From Acinetobacter sp. C32I (lineage in GTDB: Bacteria > Pseudomonadota > Gammaproteobacteria > Pseudomonadales > Moraxellaceae), in assembly GCF_023702715.1 (NCBI RefSeq), contig NZ_CP098480.1:2790001-2854000 (forward strand): a stretch of DNA of 64,000 bases. The letters are read 5' to 3'. The stretch's first letter is position 1, and the number at the start of each line of letters is the position of its first letter. Under the pieces are notes generated by a model, which was not told the DNA's origin, did not search any database, and worked only from the letters and a program-made list of their open reading frames with translations. The translations under genes were made by a program, and so were the position numbers. Positions 9,437 through 19,441 of the stretch are shown here, one piece after another.

Positions 9437-10735
9437 TTAATAACCGAGTTCAGGCGCAACTTTGACTTTTGGTTTTAATCCAACAAATGGAACGGCTGCA
9501 CCTAAGATTTCAGAAATATGCATCGCAGAGGTCACGGCAGATTCCAAAATCGGTAAACCATCGCACGACCATGAACCGCAATAAAACACTTTACGGTTTA
9601 AGTCCAAATGACGTTGCTGGATTTGTTTATTCAAGGCGACCGTTTCTGAATCGACCACTGCACGGGTAAGTTTCACCTTGGAAATGATTTTCTTCGGATC
9701 GATATCAATCACAGGACACCAGGTTTGGAACACGGCATTTTTACCCACCAAGCTTGGTTCAATCGCATTGATCCATACGGTAAATTGCTGACGGGTAAAT
9801 TTACGATCCATCATATAGCTCAATACCGCCCAATCTTTACGGCGTTGTGGCATCACAATTGGATCGGTATGAATCACCAAATCGCCCTGTTCAAAGCGGA
9901 ATTTTTTCAGTAAGGCAATATCATCGGCAAATTGTGGCTGCTTGAGGAAATCTTCAATCACTGGGGTTGGTGTCGCAATCACCACACGATCAAATAACTG
10001 GCTTTCACCCTGTGCATTTTCCACCAAAACTTTTTCGCCCTGCTCTTCAACTTTTTGAACAGGCGAACCACTATGAATTTCAATGCCTTCAATCAAGCGA
10101 TTGACCAGTGCAGGCGTTCCGCCTTTCATTCGCAGTAAGGCTTCACCTTCCGTCAACTGACGGATAAATTCTAATAAAGGTTTGGCTGGCCATTCTCCAA
10201 TGGTTTTAGGATGGCAAGTACAAATGGTATACAGCACTGGCATCACTGTACCATGCCAGAACACTTCCTCAATATGATATTGATTCATGAACTCGGCTAG
10301 TGTGATGTCTTGATTATCTGATTTAAAGAATTGATGTACCGCAGTTTTCAGTTGCAACATGCCTTTGACCAAGCGCCAACCATATTGCTGAATGCCTTTG
10401 CGGTTATTAATAATCGGGAAATTGCCGATACGGCTACGTGAAGTGGTGAGCCATGTATCTGTTTTATCTTCAAACAACCAACTGCAAGCCATAAAGGTAC
10501 GGACAGGGAAAGTTTCTATGCCCAAGTAGCTTGCCAAACTTAAAGTATTTTGCCAAAGCTTTGGATTCATTACGCGTAGCGGGGCATCAATAATGCCACC
10601 ATCAAAATCAATACTATGACTATCCATGCCTCGCCCTGCGAGTGCTTCGAATATAGTTACCTTATGCCCTGCATCATGTAGGATTCTGGCTGAGGCAAGT
10701 CCTGCCATTCCACTGCCAATAATTGCAATATCCAA
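9437..10735 (-). CDS. FAD-dependent amine oxidase/desaturase-like flavoprotein
   Basis: A 432-residue protein whose first residues carry the dinucleotide-binding motif GSGMAGLASARIL with the glutamate of TIFEA closing the beta-alpha-beta fold. Near the C-terminus, FYCGSWSCDGLPILESAVTS is the second FAD-contact segment of the monoamine oxidase/phytoene desaturase superfamily. Such flavoproteins are often found with cyclopropane-fatty-acid-synthase-like methyltransferases, and here the methyltransferase follows by 2 nt. First gene of the operon 10735-8177. The reaction is unknown. Confidence 0.82.
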   Translation of the reverse strand: MDIAIIGSGMAGLASARILHDAGHKVTIFEALAGRGMDSHSIDFDGGIIDAPLRVMNPKLWQNTLSLASYLGIETFPVRTFMACSWLFEDKTDTWLTTSRSRIGNFPIINNRKGIQQYGWRLVKGMLQLKTAVHQFFKSDNQDITLAEFMNQYHIEEVFWHGTVMPVLYTICTCHPKTIGEWPAKPLLEFIRQLTEGEALLRMKGGTPALVNRLIEGIEIHSGSPVQKVEEQGEKVLVENAQGESQLFDRVVIATPTPVIEDFLKQPQFADDIALLKKFRFEQGDLVIHTDPIVMPQRRKDWAVLSYMMDRKFTRQQFTVWINAIEPSLVGKNAVFQTWCPVIDIDPKKIISKVKLTRAVVDSETVALNKQIQQRHLDLNRKVFYCGSWSCDGLPILESAVTSAMHISEILGAAVPFVGLKPKVKVAPELGY

Positions 10736-11105
10736 AATTATGTCCCATCAGTTGATGATTTTTCTTGATTATGACCGATAGTTAAGCGAAACACGGTATT
10801 AAAAAATACCAGATTGAAGGCTTCTGCCAGACTTTTGTCGTAATATCGTTGTTGGGTTCTTGTTACATTTTATCACAAATTGCATTCCTATCTTAACATA
10901 ATGAAAAAATTAGACTTATTACATTTTAGGACACAAAAACATACAGAACATTCTATATTTTTTCATTTTCAGTGCTTTATAGCCTTTGCAAAGCCCAATA
11001 TTAGTGCTATTTTTATTAAACAATAACGAGAACAAAGTCACATAACAAGCTGAATAATTATAAGTGACATAATATTAAAAAAATCAATAGAGGACCCTTA
11101 CAGCG
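10736..11105. other. AT-rich intergenic region
   Basis: About 370 bases upstream of the flavoprotein operon. It must hold that operon's promoter on the minus strand. There is no supported gene; a short GGTATT-AAAAAA-type inverted repeat near 10795 is too weak to call. Confidence 0.4.
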
Positions 11106-11138
11106 AAAGCCTATCACTCTAACGGAGTGATAGGCTTT
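11106..11138 (-). terminator. Terminator after pirin gene
   Basis: Perfect 14-bp inverted repeat (arms 11106-11119 and 11125-11138, 5-nt loop). It lies about 30 nt past the pirin stop on the minus strand. The T-rich tail is short, so termination strength is uncertain. Confidence 0.7.
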
Positions 11139-11167
11139 CTTATATAAGCAACTGATTTAACTTGCAA

Positions 11168-12034
11168 TTAAGCTTGCATTGAACCAAATTTACCGCTATT
11201 GAAATCACGAACAGCCTCAACGATTTCCGCTTTGCTATTCATAACAAAAGGTCCATAACCTTCAATCGGCTCATTCAGTGGCTGACCAGTCAAAATCAGG
11301 AATTTACTGTCCTGTTCGGCCTTGATGCTAAAGTCAATTTCTTCACGGCTCAGCACCACCAAACTCGGTGCTTCTATGCTTTGGTTCTCATTTAAGACCA
11401 CCTGACCAGAGAGCAATACCAACAATGCGGTATGGCCTTCGGTCGCATAAAAAGTATGTTCCTGATCTTTTACAATCGTACCATCCCAGACATTGACTGG
11501 ACTAAAGGTGGTTGCTGCACCTGCGGTGTCTTGGTATTGACCTGCAATCACTCGCATCTCACTACCCGCATCATCCAATTTAATGTGCTGAATTTGATCG
11601 GCCTCAATGGCTTGGTATTTTGCTGGCGTCATTTTGGAATTCGCTGGCAAATTAACCCACAACTGAACCATTTCAAACAAACCACCTTGATGGGCAAACT
11701 CAGGCGAATGGAACTCTTGATGCAAGATACCACCACCTGCGGTCATCCATTGCACATCACCAGCTTTGATGGTTCCACCACCGCCACTTGAGTCTTTATG
11801 CGTCACTTCACCTTGATAAGCAATGGTCACGGTCTCAAAGCCACGATGTGGATGCGAACCGACACCATGTTGTGCTGTGGTTGGGTCAAAACGGTATGGT
11901 GCAGCATAGTCCAATAGGAGGAATGGGCTGAGGCTTTGGCCTAAACGGTCATAGGAAAACAAGTTATACACTGGGAAACCATCACCGACCCAGTGCATGT
12001 GTTTATTTTGATACACACCCAGAATTCTTTTCAT
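11168..12034 (-). CDS. Pirin family protein
   Basis: A 288-residue bicupin. The N-terminal cupin carries HPHRGFETVT (about 62-71) and the later His/Glu pair in ILHQEFHS, the metal ligands of pirins. Bacterial pirins are iron-binding proteins, some with quercetin 2,3-dioxygenase activity and some acting as regulators of partner enzymes. Length and both domains are normal. It is divergent from the isochorismatase-fold hydrolase at 12320 across a 285-nt gap. Confidence 0.92.
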   Translation of the reverse strand: MKRILGVYQNKHMHWVGDGFPVYNLFSYDRLGQSLSPFLLLDYAAPYRFDPTTAQHGVGSHPHRGFETVTIAYQGEVTHKDSSGGGGTIKAGDVQWMTAGGGILHQEFHSPEFAHQGGLFEMVQLWVNLPANSKMTPAKYQAIEADQIQHIKLDDAGSEMRVIAGQYQDTAGAATTFSPVNVWDGTIVKDQEHTFYATEGHTALLVLLSGQVVLNENQSIEAPSLVVLSREEIDFSIKAEQDSKFLILTGQPLNEPIEGYGPFVMNSKAEIVEAVRDFNSGKFGSMQA

Positions 12035-12319
12035 TTGGTTTCTCCTATAGAGTAGAAGTTCTGTTCTTGGGATCTATTTTACGCCTCAAGCAGGTGTGCT
12101 TATAGCCTCAGAATGGCAACACATTATTCTACATATAGGACAATTGAAAATTTAAAAGCGAATCAAACCCTAAACCTTATCAATCATCCTATTTTTGATA
12201 TTGTTTATCTCATTTTTTGCGCTTCATCTACATGAAAAATTTAACTAGTATCATTTCAAGCACGACGGAAATTCACTTTCTTTTCCGTGTTCTTTTTACA
12301 AAAACATGAGGATACAACA

Positions 12320-12946
12320 ATGGCTAAAGACTATATTCGCCTAGACAAAGACAACGCAGCCGTACTTTTGGTCGACCACCAAGCTGGCCTCCTTTCATTG
12401 GTTCGGGATATTGATCCAGACAAATTTAAAAACAATGTTTTGGCATTGGCAGATGCCGCAAAATACTTCAACTTACCGACAATTCTCACCACCAGCTTTG
12501 AAAATGGCCCAAATGGTCCACTGGTCCCTGAACTGAAAGAGCTGTTCCCAGATGCTCCTTATATCGCTCGTCCAGGCCAAATCAATGCGTGGGACAATGA
12601 AGACTTTGTTAAAGCGGTCAAAGCAACAGGTAAAAAACAATTGATTATTGCCGGTGTGGTCACGGAAGTCTGTGTCGCATTCCCAGCCCTGTCTGCACTG
12701 GCAGAAGATTTTGAAGTATTTGTGATTACCGATGCATCAGGAACATTCAATGCCTTAACCCGTGATGCAGCATGGGATCGTATGTCACAAGCAGGCGCAC
12801 AGCTGATGACCTGGTTTGGGATGGCTTGTGAACTGCACCGTGACTGGCGCAATGATATCGAAGGCTTAGGCGCTTTATTCTCGAATCATATTCCTGATTA
12901 TCGCAACTTGATGACCAGTTATTTCACCAATACTGCAGAAAAATAA
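12320..12946 (+). CDS. ycaC: YcaC-like isochorismatase-fold hydrolase
   Basis: A 208-residue protein that matches the YcaC type closely along its full length. Asp19 (LLVDHQAGL) and Cys118 (VVTEVCVAF) are the expected catalytic residues; the position usually given as Lys84 reads Arg here (IARPGQ). The family's natural substrate is not settled. I chose the ATG at 12320 because GAGG precedes it by 8 nt. The leader GAGGATACAACAATG is repeated exactly before the related gene at 15276. Confidence 0.88.
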   Translation: MAKDYIRLDKDNAAVLLVDHQAGLLSLVRDIDPDKFKNNVLALADAAKYFNLPTILTTSFENGPNGPLVPELKELFPDAPYIARPGQINAWDNEDFVKAVKATGKKQLIIAGVVTEVCVAFPALSALAEDFEVFVITDASGTFNALTRDAAWDRMSQAGAQLMTWFGMACELHRDWRNDIEGLGALFSNHIPDYRNLMTSYFTNTAEK

Positions 12947-12969
12947 ACCGTCATATCAAGATTAGAAGA

Positions 12970-13235
12970 GGGGCTGTTGATATTTCAGCCATGTCTTGCG
13001 TTATCAGCTAAAACGACATAAACAAGGCATGAAATGCAGGTAATGGTCATCCCCTTACCAAGTTTCATAACGCAGTTTAGGGAAGTTTTAGCTATAACCC
13101 TACGGGACAGAGACACTTTTTGCCGCTACTGTGTTATGCCTTATTCATTTAGAATAACTAAATCTCATAAGGCATGCCTTGTAGCGTCTAAAAAATGTCT
13201 TCTGTCGCAAGCATCTGTGAAATGTCAACAGCCCC
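12970..13235. mobile_element. MITE-like element or degenerate insertion sequence
   Basis: About 266 bases bounded by inverted repeats: 12970-12987 and the reverse complement of 13218-13235 match at 17 of 18 positions (GGGGCTGTTGAYATTTCA). Similarity between the two ends goes further inward: both carry ACAAGGCATG some 50-60 nt inside and related CTTGCG and TAAAA stretches. Smaller inverted repeats lie inside, such as ATGCCTTAT..ATAAGGCAT near 13135-13175. No transposase is encoded. A target duplication is not obvious. It sits directly after the ycaC-like gene. Confidence 0.6.
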
Positions 13236-13284
13236 CTAGTTAATGCTATCCTAATCTTGTCATATTTATCGGATTCGCTTTGCC

Positions 13285-14211
13285 TTGATCAACTCATTTG
13301 ATGACTTTCATTATTTCTATTTGGTGGTGAAACACGGCGGATTTAGCGCGGCCAGCGAAGCTGAAAATATCAGTAAATCCAAGCTCAGCCGTCGCATCAT
13401 TGAACTTGAACATAAATTTAATGTCAGCCTGATTCAGCGCACCACCCGTCATTTTAAAGTCACGGATTTAGGTCAAGAGTTTTATGAAGAATGCTGCAAA
13501 GTGATTGCACAGGTCGAATGTGCCGAGAATGTCCTGCTCAAGCAGAAAAATGAACCGCAAGGCATGGTCAAAATCAGTTGCCCACCGTTAATGATGCATT
13601 TCCAAATTCGGAAATTACTCAATCAGTTTTTAAAAGCCTATCCCAAAGTTGAAATCTCTTTAGAATTGACCAGCCGTCGTGTCGATGTGCTACATGATGA
13701 TATTGATATCGCGATCCGTACTAGTTTTGAACCGAATCAGGATTCCAGTCTCATTGTCCGCGATGTGATTCGAACCGAGCATTGTCTGGTGGCAGCACCC
13801 GAATTATTACAAGACAGAACCATTCAGCATTATTCAGAATTACAGCACTATCCGAGCGTGGCCTTGGGTATTCAAAAACATCAATATTATTGGCATTTAT
13901 GTCATGTTAACAATGATGAAAGTGTAGATGTACCTTATCAGCCACGAGTGAAAAGTAATGATTTGGCAGGGGTTTATTATGCGGTCAATGATGGTTTGGG
14001 CATCGCTGATCTGCCTTATCTCACGGTTCAAGCTGATATTCAGAAAGGTAAGTTAATTCATTTGTTACCCGAATGGAAATCCAATCGAGGCACAGTTCAG
14101 TTGGTCTATGCTTCACGCAAGGGGCAACGCTTGGTGGTAGAAAAGCTGATCGAAACCCTGATGGAAGGCCTGCGAGAATTGGCAAAAACTGACAGTGGCT
14201 ATTCTTTATAG
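13285..14211 (+). CDS. LysR-family transcriptional regulator
   Basis: A 308-residue LysR regulator with the N-terminal winged helix (FYLVVKHGGFSAASEAENISKS, split at residues 10-31) and a C-terminal substrate-binding domain. The best start is TTG at 13285; no ATG is better placed. It is convergent with a paralogous LysR gene 9 nt away. Closest in style to the CrgA/AaeR-like group of small-metabolite regulators. It may control the YcaC-like gene upstream, although the MITE-like element now lies between them. Confidence 0.9.
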   Translation: MINSFDDFHYFYLVVKHGGFSAASEAENISKSKLSRRIIELEHKFNVSLIQRTTRHFKVTDLGQEFYEECCKVIAQVECAENVLLKQKNEPQGMVKISCPPLMMHFQIRKLLNQFLKAYPKVEISLELTSRRVDVLHDDIDIAIRTSFEPNQDSSLIVRDVIRTEHCLVAAPELLQDRTIQHYSELQHYPSVALGIQKHQYYWHLCHVNNDESVDVPYQPRVKSNDLAGVYYAVNDGLGIADLPYLTVQADIQKGKLIHLLPEWKSNRGTVQLVYASRKGQRLVVEKLIETLMEGLRELAKTDSGYSL

Positions 14212-14219
14212 TGCAGTTT

Positions 14220-15188
14220 TTAGTATAAAACTGAGTTCTGCTGTTTTAACTCAGCAAATTTTTGCACCAGAAAATCGATCAATAATTTCATTGATGGCAG
14301 CAAGCCACGTCTAGAGGTATAGACTAAGTGAATCAGCTCGGGTTTAGGCTGCCATTCAGGCAATACATGAATCAAACGCCCTTGTTTAATATCTTCAGCC
14401 ACCATTAATTCTGGTAGTTTTGCCACGCCCAAACCTTGCAGCGTGGCTTCTCTAAGTGCAGTTAAATCCGTGGTAGTGAGGCGTGGATGGCACTGGACTT
14501 TTAGCTCTTTTTCCTCGCGTGAAAATAATTGCCAATAATATTCAGGGGCAAAAGATTCCATCATCAGCACGGGAAATTGGGTCAGTTGTTGCGGCTCGCT
14601 AATTGAATAAAACTGATGTAACAGGTCTGGACTTGCAACAATAAACTGCCGTGCCAAAGCCAACTCGCGCACAATTAAATCACTGTCTGGCAAAGGTAAA
14701 GGACGAATCCGCACGGCCAAATCAAACCGTTCATTGATTAAATCCACACGGCGATTGGTGGCTTCGACATGCAGACTGATTTTCGGATACAGCTGTAAAA
14801 ACTCATTCAACATGTGACTGATATTGATATGTAATAAATTGGTCGGGCAAGACAGCTTGATCAATCCACGTGGCTCAGCCGTTAAAAATTCGATTGCTTC
14901 TTCGGCAGCTTCAGCTTCAATCAACATGGCCTTGCAGTGCTGATAATAAATTTTACCCACCTCGGTAATCGACACCTGTCGGGTAGTTCGATTGATCAGC
15001 TTCACCCCGAGTCGGTCTTCCAATTCGGCAATACGACGGCTCAGTAAAGACTTGGTCACCATTAATTCTTGGCTGGCTGCCGAAAAGCCACCGCAATCGA
15101 TCACTTTCACAAAGAAATATAAGTCATTTAAATCTTTCATATTATTTGCTCGACCCGTCAATGATGACCACAATTGTTCTTGTGACAT
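14220..15188 (-). CDS. LysR-family transcriptional regulator
   Basis: A LysR regulator of up to 322 residues, paralogous to the one at 13285 (shared [24 protein letters not shown] helix region). The ATG at 15188 has AGGA 9 nt upstream; an internal ATG at 15140 ([10 protein letters not shown]) is the usual LysR start position, so the first 16 residues may not be translated. It is divergent from the isochorismatase-fold gene at 15276 with 87 nt between them, the classic layout for a LysR regulator and its target. Confidence 0.9.
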   Translation of the reverse strand: MSQEQLWSSLTGRANNMKDLNDLYFFVKVIDCGGFSAASQELMVTKSLLSRRIAELEDRLGVKLINRTTRQVSITEVGKIYYQHCKAMLIEAEAAEEAIEFLTAEPRGLIKLSCPTNLLHINISHMLNEFLQLYPKISLHVEATNRRVDLINERFDLAVRIRPLPLPDSDLIVRELALARQFIVASPDLLHQFYSISEPQQLTQFPVLMMESFAPEYYWQLFSREEKELKVQCHPRLTTTDLTALREATLQGLGVAKLPELMVAEDIKQGRLIHVLPEWQPKPELIHLVYTSRRGLLPSMKLLIDFLVQKFAELKQQNSVLY

Positions 15189-15275
15189 GACAATATATCC
15201 TATTTCAGATATTTTTCAGTCATCGTCCCGTCTATATCATCAATTATACCCCTAAGACAAGATGAGGATACAACA

Positions 15276-15953
15276 ATGACAATGCCAGCAAACTTCAATG
15301 GTCAAGCACCTGTTATCGATGTCAATGATGCCGTGATGTTATTGATTGACCACCAAAGTGGTTTATTCCAAACCGTCGGCGATATGCCAATGCCTGAATT
15401 ACGTCAACGAGCAGCAGCCTTGGCTAAGATTGCCAGTTTGGCCAAAATTCCAGTGATCACCACCGCTTCCGTACCACAAGGCCCCAATGGCCCTTTAATT
15501 CCTGAAATCCATGCCAATGCACCTCATGCCCAATATGTAGCACGTAAAGGTGAAATCAATGCATGGCATAACCAAGACTTTGTCAATGCCGTTAAAGCGA
15601 CAGGCCGTAATACCCTGATCATTGCAGGAACCATTACCAGCGTGTGTATGGCCTTCCCTGCGATCAGTGCCGTTGCCGAAGGCTATAAAGTCTTTGCCGT
15701 GATTGATGCTTCTGGAACCTATAGCAAAATGGCAGAAGAAATTACCCTAGCCCGTGTGGTGCAAGCCGGCGTGGTGCCAATGGATACTGCTGCTGTGGCT
15801 TCTGAGATTCAACGCACGTGGAACCGTGACGATGCTCTGGAATGGGCACAGGTCTATACCCAGATTTTCCCGGCTTATCAGCTTCTGATTGAAAGTTACA
15901 GCAAAGCTCAAGAAGTGGCGACCAACCATGAAACCTTGGACTCTGCGCGATAA
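15276..15953 (+). CDS. Isochorismatase-fold cysteine hydrolase
   Basis: A 225-residue relative of YcaC. The catalytic Asp lies in [10 protein letters not shown], a Lys in [10 protein letters not shown] and the Cys in TITSVCMAF, so the Asp-Lys-Cys triad is complete. The ribosome binding site and leader GATGAGGATACAACAATG are the same as those of the gene at 12320. Likely regulated by the divergent LysR gene. Substrate unknown. Confidence 0.87.
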   Translation: MTMPANFNGQAPVIDVNDAVMLLIDHQSGLFQTVGDMPMPELRQRAAALAKIASLAKIPVITTASVPQGPNGPLIPEIHANAPHAQYVARKGEINAWHNQDFVNAVKATGRNTLIIAGTITSVCMAFPAISAVAEGYKVFAVIDASGTYSKMAEEITLARVVQAGVVPMDTAAVASEIQRTWNRDDALEWAQVYTQIFPAYQLLIESYSKAQEVATNHETLDSAR

Positions 15954-15966
15954 AATCAACGCCAAC

Positions 15967-16001
15967 AAAAAAGGCATAGAACTGAGTTCTATGCCTTTTT
16001 T
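15967..16001. terminator. Bidirectional terminator
   Basis: Arms 15967-15981 and 15987-16001 pair perfectly over 15 bp around a 5-nt loop, with A-tract on one side and T-tract on the other. It serves both the plus-strand hydrolase and the minus-strand ssb gene. Confidence 0.88.
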
Positions 16002-16018
16002 ATATCTGTTACTTCGAT

Positions 16019-16618
16019 TTAGAACGGTAAATCGTCATCTAAATCAGCAGGTGCTGCCGCAGCAGGTTGAGGTGCTGCTTTTGGTGTATTAAAACCATTG
16101 CCTGCTTGTGGGCTACCTGCATAATTACCTTGCTGGTTGCCGCCATTAAAGCCGCCGCCTTGACCATAACCACCTTGGTTGTTGTTGTTATTGTTATAAC
16201 CGGTATTTTGGTAACCGCCACCTTGGTTATTATTGTTGTTAAAACGGGGTTGGTTAAAGTCGCCACCGCTCTGCTCGCCTTGTTGACGGCTATCCAGCAT
16301 CTGCATTTGATCGCCACGAATTTCAGTGCTGTAACGCTCTTGACCATTTTGGTCTGTCCATTGACGGGTACGTAATGAACCTTCGATATATACTTTTGAA
16401 CCTTTACGGAGATACTGTTGTGCAATTTCACCTAAACGGTTGTGCAACACGATACGGTGCCATTCTGTTTGCTCTTTACGCTCACCCGTACTTTTATCCA
16501 TCCACGATTCACTGGTTGCAATCGAGAATTGAGTTAATGATCCACCATTTGGAAAAGTTTTAGTTTCTGGATCTTTACCTAAAGTACCTACTAAAATAAC
16601 TTTATTCACACCACGCAT
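16019..16618 (-). CDS. ssb: Single-stranded DNA-binding protein
   Basis: A 199-residue SSB. The OB-fold starts [18 protein letters not shown] and covers about 110 residues; a long Gly/Asn/Gln-rich linker follows (about 115-185), and the protein ends in the acidic tip DDDLPF that recruits partners of replication and repair. The linker is longer than in E. coli SSB. It lies 51 nt after the YajR-like transporter gene on the same strand. Confidence 0.98.
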   Translation of the reverse strand: MRGVNKVILVGTLGKDPETKTFPNGGSLTQFSIATSESWMDKSTGERKEQTEWHRIVLHNRLGEIAQQYLRKGSKVYIEGSLRTRQWTDQNGQERYSTEIRGDQMQMLDSRQQGEQSGGDFNQPRFNNNNNQGGGYQNTGYNNNNNNQGGYGQGGGFNGGNQQGNYAGSPQAGNGFNTPKAAPQPAAAAPADLDDDLPF

Positions 16619-16669
16619 TAGCTGTCTTCATCCTATATATTTCTATGTTTTACTTTATAAGAGTTATGA

Positions 16670-18031
16670 TTAAATGGCTACCTCTTTGCCAATCAAGTGC
16701 GTTAAATCTTGTCGCCCAGCATCATTAATGCACTGTTTATCGACTTTAATATACGCAACTTGCTGTTCTGGCATCACCACGACTTCTTCAATACCACGAA
16801 TCGCCAACAGTTTTGAAGTCCATTCATCTGTTTGTATTGCTTGAGGTAAAGGCAACACAATAGAAGACAAATATCTCGGCTGAGCCAGACCAAAACTAAT
16901 TAGCAGCCATATTATAGCAATCCCCGTCAGCACACTCCACCCGAGCGCAGTATTCTGTAACATCAAAAGCTGCCCACCCAAGGTTCCGCCAAAGAAGGCA
17001 CCCAAAAACTGGCTACTGGCATTCACGCCCATGGCAGTGGCTTTGGATTGGATCGGAGCTGCTTTGGATAACCAAGAGGGTAATAATGCTTCCATCACGT
17101 TAAATGCAATAAAGAATAAACCCAGTCCTGCCAGCAATACATATTTAGATTCATAGCCAAAGATCAGAATCAGTAAGCCACCGATAATCCCTGCAATTGC
17201 AGTGAGAAAAATGCCGCGCATTTTGCGATATTTTTCCGCGATGATAATGCTTGGAAAGGCAAAGAACAGACTAATCACTAACAGAGGTAAATAGACTAAA
17301 CCATGCTTTGCTAAAGGAATTCCAGCATATTCGATCAGCTGTGAAGGCACATAAATAAACATCGCAGTCAGCAATAAATGCAGTGCAAACACCGAGACAT
17401 GTAGACGATTCAACTCGCCCATTTGGATGACTTGCTTGAGCTGATTCAGATAGCCTTGCTGATAGTTGCGATGGTGTCGCGTGACTTTAGGGACCAGCAA
17501 GAGCATTGCAATCGCAGCCAAGCCCATAATCGTGGTCACAAAAAATAAGCCAGAAATGCCAACTAAACTGGTCAGCCACGGCCCTAAGCTAAAGGCCACC
17601 ACAAAAGACAGACCAATACTCATGCCCATTGCGGCCATGGCTTTGGTCCGCTGTTCTTCACGGGTGACATCGGCCAGTAATGCCATCACCACAGCCGAAA
17701 CTGCACCTGCACCTGCGATGGCACGCCCAATAATCACCCCGTAAATGGTATCGGATAGACCTGCGATAGCACCGCCAATGGCAAATAACAATAAGCCAAG
17801 CACCACCAGAGGCTTCCGGCTAAAGCGATCAGCCAATAAGCTAAATGGAATCTGTAAAATTGCTTGGGTTAAGCCATAGACCCCCACTGCAAGCCCAATT
17901 AAGGCAGGTGTGGCATATTGATAGGATTGTCCTGCGACTGAAAACACAGGAATAATCATGAACAAGCCCAACATGCGTAAGGCAAAAATGCTACTTAAGG
18001 CAAAGGTTGAACGGCGTTCTAAAGCATTCAT
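16670..18031 (-). CDS. MFS transporter, YajR-like
   Basis: A 453-residue major facilitator with about 12 membrane segments. The A-like motif LADRFSRKPLVVLGL follows helix 2 and the motif C region (GAGAVSAVVMALLADVTRE) fits drug/proton antiporters. The final 65 residues are soluble (EEVVVMPEQQVAYIKVDKQ) and look like the ferredoxin-like YAM domain known from E. coli YajR, which has the same length. The substrate of YajR is unknown, so a specific drug cannot be named. Confidence 0.85.
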   Translation of the reverse strand: MNALERRSTFALSSIFALRMLGLFMIIPVFSVAGQSYQYATPALIGLAVGVYGLTQAILQIPFSLLADRFSRKPLVVLGLLLFAIGGAIAGLSDTIYGVIIGRAIAGAGAVSAVVMALLADVTREEQRTKAMAAMGMSIGLSFVVAFSLGPWLTSLVGISGLFFVTTIMGLAAIAMLLLVPKVTRHHRNYQQGYLNQLKQVIQMGELNRLHVSVFALHLLLTAMFIYVPSQLIEYAGIPLAKHGLVYLPLLVISLFFAFPSIIIAEKYRKMRGIFLTAIAGIIGGLLILIFGYESKYVLLAGLGLFFIAFNVMEALLPSWLSKAAPIQSKATAMGVNASSQFLGAFFGGTLGGQLLMLQNTALGWSVLTGIAIIWLLISFGLAQPRYLSSIVLPLPQAIQTDEWTSKLLAIRGIEEVVVMPEQQVAYIKVDKQCINDAGRQDLTHLIGKEVAI

Positions 18032-18129
18032 TATTGATAAGACACTATAACTGGCTCAGCGAATTATAAGCCATTCGCCTACAAAGGTTGTACGTAGATT
18101 ATGAAAAACATAATCTTTCTGCAGAGAAA

Positions 18130-18160
18130 AAATAAAGGAGCGATATTCGCTCCTTTATTT
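18130..18160 (-). terminator. Terminator after DUF475 gene
   Basis: Perfect 14-bp hairpin (18130-18143 with 18147-18160) around a 3-nt loop, with A/T tracts on both sides. It lies just past the DUF475 stop and could also end transcription from the other side. Confidence 0.85.
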
Positions 18161-18188
18161 ACACTAACTGATCAAACTGAAAACAAGC

Positions 18189-19271
18189 TTAAGAGGCTTG
18201 TTGTTCACGCTTGCTATATTGAATCGAAGCAATCACTGCCCACACAATAAAGGCCACACCGATCAGCCCCGTAACCACTTCAGGCACATGTAAACCTGTA
18301 CCGCTGGCAATCATAATGAATGCCAGAGCACCAATCGCATAATGCGCCCCATGCTCTAAGTAGATATACGCATCCAAAGTGCCTTTCTCCACCAGATAAA
18401 TGGTCATTGAGCGGACAAAGATCGCGCCAATTGCTAGCCCCAGCATGATGATCACCACATCACTGGTAATCGCAAATGCACCAATCACACCATCAAAACT
18501 GAAGGATGCATCCAGTACTTCAAGGTAGAGGAAACCACCAAAACCAGCTTTTACCACCCCCGAAGCTGCACCACTTGAGTCATGGCCAATGGCATTGCCA
18601 TTTTCATCAATCTCAGGCTCGCCACCCAATAAATGACTCAAGACCTGTACTCCGATATACACCACGATGCCCCAGATTCCGGCCATGGTTACAGCCAAAC
18701 GAGCAGACTCATCGACATTCGCTGCCATGATGATCATCGCGATCAAGGCCAAGAACACCGACATGGCAGGCACGTTGGCCAAATGGGCTAATTTCGCTTC
18801 CAACCATTTAAACCAATGGGTTTCTTTACCATCGTCAAAGAAGAAGTTTAAGAACACCATCAATAAGAAAGTACCCCCAAAAGCTGAAATTTCAGCATGA
18901 TGGGCCATTAAGCGTTCTGAATAGGTTTTTGGATCGTTCAGAGCCATTTTAGCGACTTCAACCATGCCCATATCAGCGGTTACCGCGACAATCACCACAG
19001 GGAAGATTAAACGCATCCCAAATACGGCAATCAAGATACCGACGGTCAAGAAGATCATTTTCCAGAAATGATCCCAACCACGCAGTACTGAGGCATTCAC
19101 CACCGCATTATCGAAAGAAAGAGACACTTCCATCACCGCTAGAATTGCAGTAATGGTCAGTGCTTTTAGCATGGTGGCAACACCCGCTTCAGGGCCATGT
19201 GTATAGCCCCAGTAAGCCGAAAGTGCTAAACACACAATCGTAAAAAATATTGAGAAACGGAAATGCTTCAT
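18189..19271 (-). CDS. DUF475 integral membrane protein (TerC superfamily)
   Basis: A 360-residue membrane protein with about 9 hydrophobic segments. Acidic intramembrane motifs EVSLSFDNAVVNASVL (near 47-62) and DASFSFDGVIGAF (near 248-260) are the paired FD-containing motifs of TerC/DUF475 proteins, which are linked to metal ion (manganese, tellurite) homeostasis. I chose the ATG at 19271 because AAGG lies 8 nt upstream; the 32 codons before it lack a membrane-protein start. The transported ion is not proven. Confidence 0.88.
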   Translation of the reverse strand: MKHFRFSIFFTIVCLALSAYWGYTHGPEAGVATMLKALTITAILAVMEVSLSFDNAVVNASVLRGWDHFWKMIFLTVGILIAVFGMRLIFPVVIVAVTADMGMVEVAKMALNDPKTYSERLMAHHAEISAFGGTFLLMVFLNFFFDDGKETHWFKWLEAKLAHLANVPAMSVFLALIAMIIMAANVDESARLAVTMAGIWGIVVYIGVQVLSHLLGGEPEIDENGNAIGHDSSGAASGVVKAGFGGFLYLEVLDASFSFDGVIGAFAITSDVVIIMLGLAIGAIFVRSMTIYLVEKGTLDAYIYLEHGAHYAIGALAFIMIASGTGLHVPEVVTGLIGVAFIVWAVIASIQYSKREQQAS

Positions 19272-19441
19272 GAGCAGCCTTTTATCCAAATATAGAGTGA
19301 TAAAAATGTGCTTATTGTAGGCGAGTTTTGCCCCAAAAGAGAAAAGATTGTTGGACTTGTTTGGCAAAAAAAACCATCCAGACCAGACTCTGCTATAGTG
19401 CTGAAAGATTTCTTTTATATGTACTTTAATAGGTTCATTCC

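Noticed and set aside
13034..13243. 69-codon open frame
   Set aside because: It lies inside the MITE-like element, crosses its right inverted repeat and has no family likeness; probably chance.
19368..19441. TPP riboswitch upstream of tenA
   Set aside because: The gap is too short and lacks the THI-box sequence.
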